Assembly (NCBI GenBank): GCA_905160935.1
Contig: CAJHZI010000609.1
Location: forward strand, 414,501 to 478,500
Direction of reading: 5' to 3'
Origin: Enchytraeus crypticus
Taxonomy: Eukaryota > Annelida > Clitellata > Enchytraeida > Enchytraeidae
DNA: 64,000 nucleotides
Shown: piece after piece, positions 53,161-64,000 of the stretch
Position numbering within the stretch: position 1 is the stretch's first letter
How the letters are laid out: each line of letters begins with the position of its first letter
Notes under the pieces: model-generated
What the model was told of the DNA's origin: nothing
Database searches by the model: none
What the model saw: the letters and a program-made list of their open reading frames with translations, nothing else
Program-made: the position numbers and the translations under genes

Positions 53161-53924
53161 GCCTCTATCTAGATCTGGAAAACTGATAAACTTCGAAATA
53201 ACTTGATAATAAGTTTCGAATTTAGAACGTACTCATGTATAAATGCTGTAGTATTCCTAGTCGCTAGAGTGGCCTCTATAAGCATTATGCCTACTTCCTT
53301 TCTTATTCGCATGGTTACAGAGTGTCTATACAATTGAAGACTTCAAGAAACATCAGTGCTATTTGATGACTCATCAATATCGTATGACTCGTATTTAGAT
53401 GTCATTTGAACTTTCGTTTTCTAAGGAAAAAAGTATTTTTCACTTTTATTGCACTCTTCAACCTATATTTACTTCTCATTGCAGGTTAGCTATAAATTAT
53501 AACCAATACGCATGTGTTATTTTGAATTGTTCTACTATAATTCTATATTTTATTTCCCATTTTTCCTATTCCATTTTTTGTCTTTTATTCCAAATTCTCT
53601 TGTATAACTTCTGGCTTATAAGGTACTCTTATTTCTGTGCAACAAAATTCTTGCCCTTTGTAATTTATGCATCAATACGCCCTTGTGTTTGGTAAGACAT
53701 TGCATTATACAGAGCCTTCTCTATAGAAATAATTATATAAATTTATTGTGAATAAATTGGGATTAAAATCTATATAGCCTTTGTGACGGAATCAACTTGC
53801 TGGTTGATGGCTGCTTTATATTAGTACAAATACAGACTGTAATTATTTATATATATCTTAGACCTATTATTCTAATTAACTACTAGAGGGTGGGAGATGT
53901 GTTGTTTTTCACCGTGTTGTTTTC

Positions 53925-54180
53925 GTGTTGTTTGAAGAATATACCAACCGGTAACTGCACGAGTCGTAGAAGACGACTAAAGCACTAAGATCCAAACCAA
54001 CGTCAGAAAGGCATTCGGTTGGTGATCGCCTAGGCTCCAGAAATTGTTAAAAAATTTTCCAAAAAAAGGAAAAATTGTTGATTGACTGATGATGTCGTAT
54101 GAACAGAGAGGAGTGGAGAAGGTCTATTCGTATCGCGAACCTAGTTAGACCGGGATTAAGGGAACGATGATGATGATGAG
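53925..54180 (+). repeat. GATGAT-tailed interspersed repeat
   Basis: Same family and orientation as 52867-53160 (CGTGTTGTTTGAAGAATATA, CAACGTCAGAAAGGCATTCG, TATTCGTATCGCGAACC, (GATGAT)n end). Confidence 0.8.
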
Positions 54181-54594
54181 TGGAGAGTGGGAGAGATGGA
54201 AAATTAATTGGATTTTCACTTGATTATATGATTAAAGCAGGTGAGGAAGTGTACATAATGCGCTGTATCAAGATTGCAAATACTGATAGAAGTTGTCTAG
54301 TTCTTCGATAATTTTTCTAATACAGAAATATAGATGATAGATTACTGTAGCCAATATTTACCTGTGCTGCAAATTACTAGATTACAGATAAGGTACTGTG
54401 CTATCGTGATGGACAAGTTGAGACAAGGCTTATAGCTGTTATAAGTGCTAAGTGACTTAGTCCTGTTGCTCATGAAACAGTACATTGTCAAGCTTCGTGG
54501 AACGGCTACAGTGACTCTAATTATTACTTTAAAAGTTTACCGTTTATTTGTTACTTGTTTAGTTTAGTTAAATCTTCAGCACTAATGCACCATG

Positions 54595-54597
<3 letters not shown>

Positions 54598-54649
<52 letters not shown>

Positions 54650-54657
54650 TTCTTGAT

Positions 54658-54710
<53 letters not shown>
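54598..54710. repeat. Two (TA)n tracts split by a 14-mer
   Basis: (TA)n, then TTCTTCTTGATTAC, then (TA)n. The same 14-mer occurs at about 55272-55285, just before the acceptor of the copine start exon. Confidence 0.9.
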
Positions 54711-54713
<3 letters not shown>

Positions 54714-55297
54714 GTATATATTCCTGTAAGATGTTAGAAGCTTCCTCCAGATGTCAAGTAGACGGCTTCCTACTTAGCTAGAAGCTCGTCACATTCAACT
54801 TCACCTTCTAACTTTTCCTTTCAAGTCAGCAGATCGTCGTGCGAGGACGGTCCTTCCTGTCTCATTGTATTTAGAGTTTTCTAAATAAGTTCTCTTCCTC
54901 CAGGCTGAGCGCGAGCAACGATTGTTAAAGATTCGACTCGATGAACCAGTGAAGAAAATTCTTTATCGCTCTGTCTCTTTATGCTTTAATTACTGGTTTA
55001 AATCCACTTAGTTGAGAGAATTAGAGATTATTAGTAAACGCAGTACAACTGCGGTGGTCAGTGATTGAAGCTACTGAACGGTTGCCTAGCACGGGATACA
55101 AAACAATCGCCGTTCGAAATTCATTTGTAGGATATACATGTATATATATTCTAGTGAACAAAATTATAATTTTGTGGTTTGACCGTATTGAGCCCTACAA
55201 TCTCTATAAACATCCAGCGTAATGGTCGTTGCTGAATATATCCGCTAATGAGCAGGAATTGAATTAAACGTTTCTTCTTGATTACGTATTTATTCAG

Positions 55298-63506
<8,209 letters not shown>

Positions 63507-64000
63507 TAAAACATAATTCATAACTTTCTTAGAGGTTTCTTTAAATATAATTTATGTGTGTGGTCCCTCTACGGTTCCAAATTTGTATTGAAACTAGATA
63601 TCTATTAAGCTCTGTTTACTTCGTGAGTAAAATATATGAGTAAATATTCTTGTGCATGAGCTGTTAATTTGAGTCCTATTTCAAGTACTCATTATGAAAG
63701 ATTTTTAAAAATTCTTTTTAAATGGGAAGATCATATAATCTTTCTACATTTTCAATGAACTGACTGTTTTCGAGCGAATTCCAAGACTTAGGTCGTGACT
63801 GTCTATCCTTTGTTGTTAGTCATGTTTCTATTTGTTGCTCTAGTTTGCGTTTTTGTTCTAAGTGAAGAAGAGATGTAATACTGTGTTCCTGTAGGCCTAT
63901 GGGTTTAAACTGCTAGTTTTTAACACAAATTGTGCTATACTTATCAAAAATTTATTTTTTCTTTCTTTGTTATGATTTATTCACTTAATTAATTTCATGT

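Larger units (their letters stand above)
52255..55297. other. Upstream region of copine
   Basis: Apart from two GATGAT-tailed repeats and (TA)n there is no coding exon. A non-coding first exon of copine should lie here or further left; a GC-richer stretch at 54770-54960 is one candidate. A 25-bp direct repeat with AATCTATTGA..AGTGGC-CACTGCAG lies at 52545-52610. Confidence 0.5.

Noticed and set aside
53399..53695. A 98-codon frame between MCCC1 and copine
   Set aside because: Phe/Ser/Ile-rich composition as expected of AT-rich noncoding DNA, with no family resemblance and no splice partners.

Overview
The window is animal nuclear DNA. It is AT-rich, introns of about 0.3-3 kb with mostly GT-AG borders interrupt every gene, and interspersed and tandem repeats are dense. 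The repeats include tRNA-derived and 5S-rRNA-derived SINEs, CR1/L2-like and APE-type LINE remnants, minisatellites and long (TA)n tracts. A TAGGCCTA-like word recurs. No vertebrate-specific repeat is recognisable, so an invertebrate is likely, but I cannot name the phylum. Long open frames are few because exons are short; genes were rebuilt by joining exons on protein similarity, phase and splice sites.

Four protein-coding genes are present. (1) 621-14641, plus strand: alanine aminotransferase (GPT/ALT), 12 exons; the 5' end lies before the window. (2) 18936-23710, minus: glycine cleavage system H protein (GCSH), complete in 5 exons, 171 aa with the lipoyl lysine. (3) 28632-45150, minus: methylcrotonoyl-CoA carboxylase alpha (biotin-containing) subunit (MCCC1), complete in 17 exons, 704 aa. 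(4) 55298-63491, plus: the N-terminal C2A-C2B half of a copine; the vWA-like half lies beyond the window. GPT and GCSH converge; MCCC1 and copine diverge across about 10 kb. The first three are mitochondrial amino-acid enzymes (ALT can also be cytosolic): pyruvate/alanine transamination, glycine cleavage and leucine breakdown. The closeness may be chance.

Between and inside the genes: a 5'-truncated APE-type LINE with a 12-bp target-site duplication sits in a GPT intron (9475-11696). CR1/L2-like copies lie in a GCSH intron (19225-19945) and a copine intron (58045-59200). At least four SINE-like families are present, three of which appear to share a 3' tail with a LINE in this window. There is a 176-bp MITE with a 9-bp target-site duplication, many minisatellites, and several near-perfect short-loop inverted repeats.

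The most unusual feature is that many tandem repeats are seeded on exon edges. In GPT (exons 4, 10, 11 as numbered here) and MCCC1 (exons 7, 12, 15, 17) the repeat unit contains the real splice site plus adjoining exon bases, producing rows of decoy splice sites. In MCCC1 exon 15 the unit is 27 bp, in frame and without stops, so use of downstream donor copies would add 9-residue blocks to the protein. No new multi-gene system was found.
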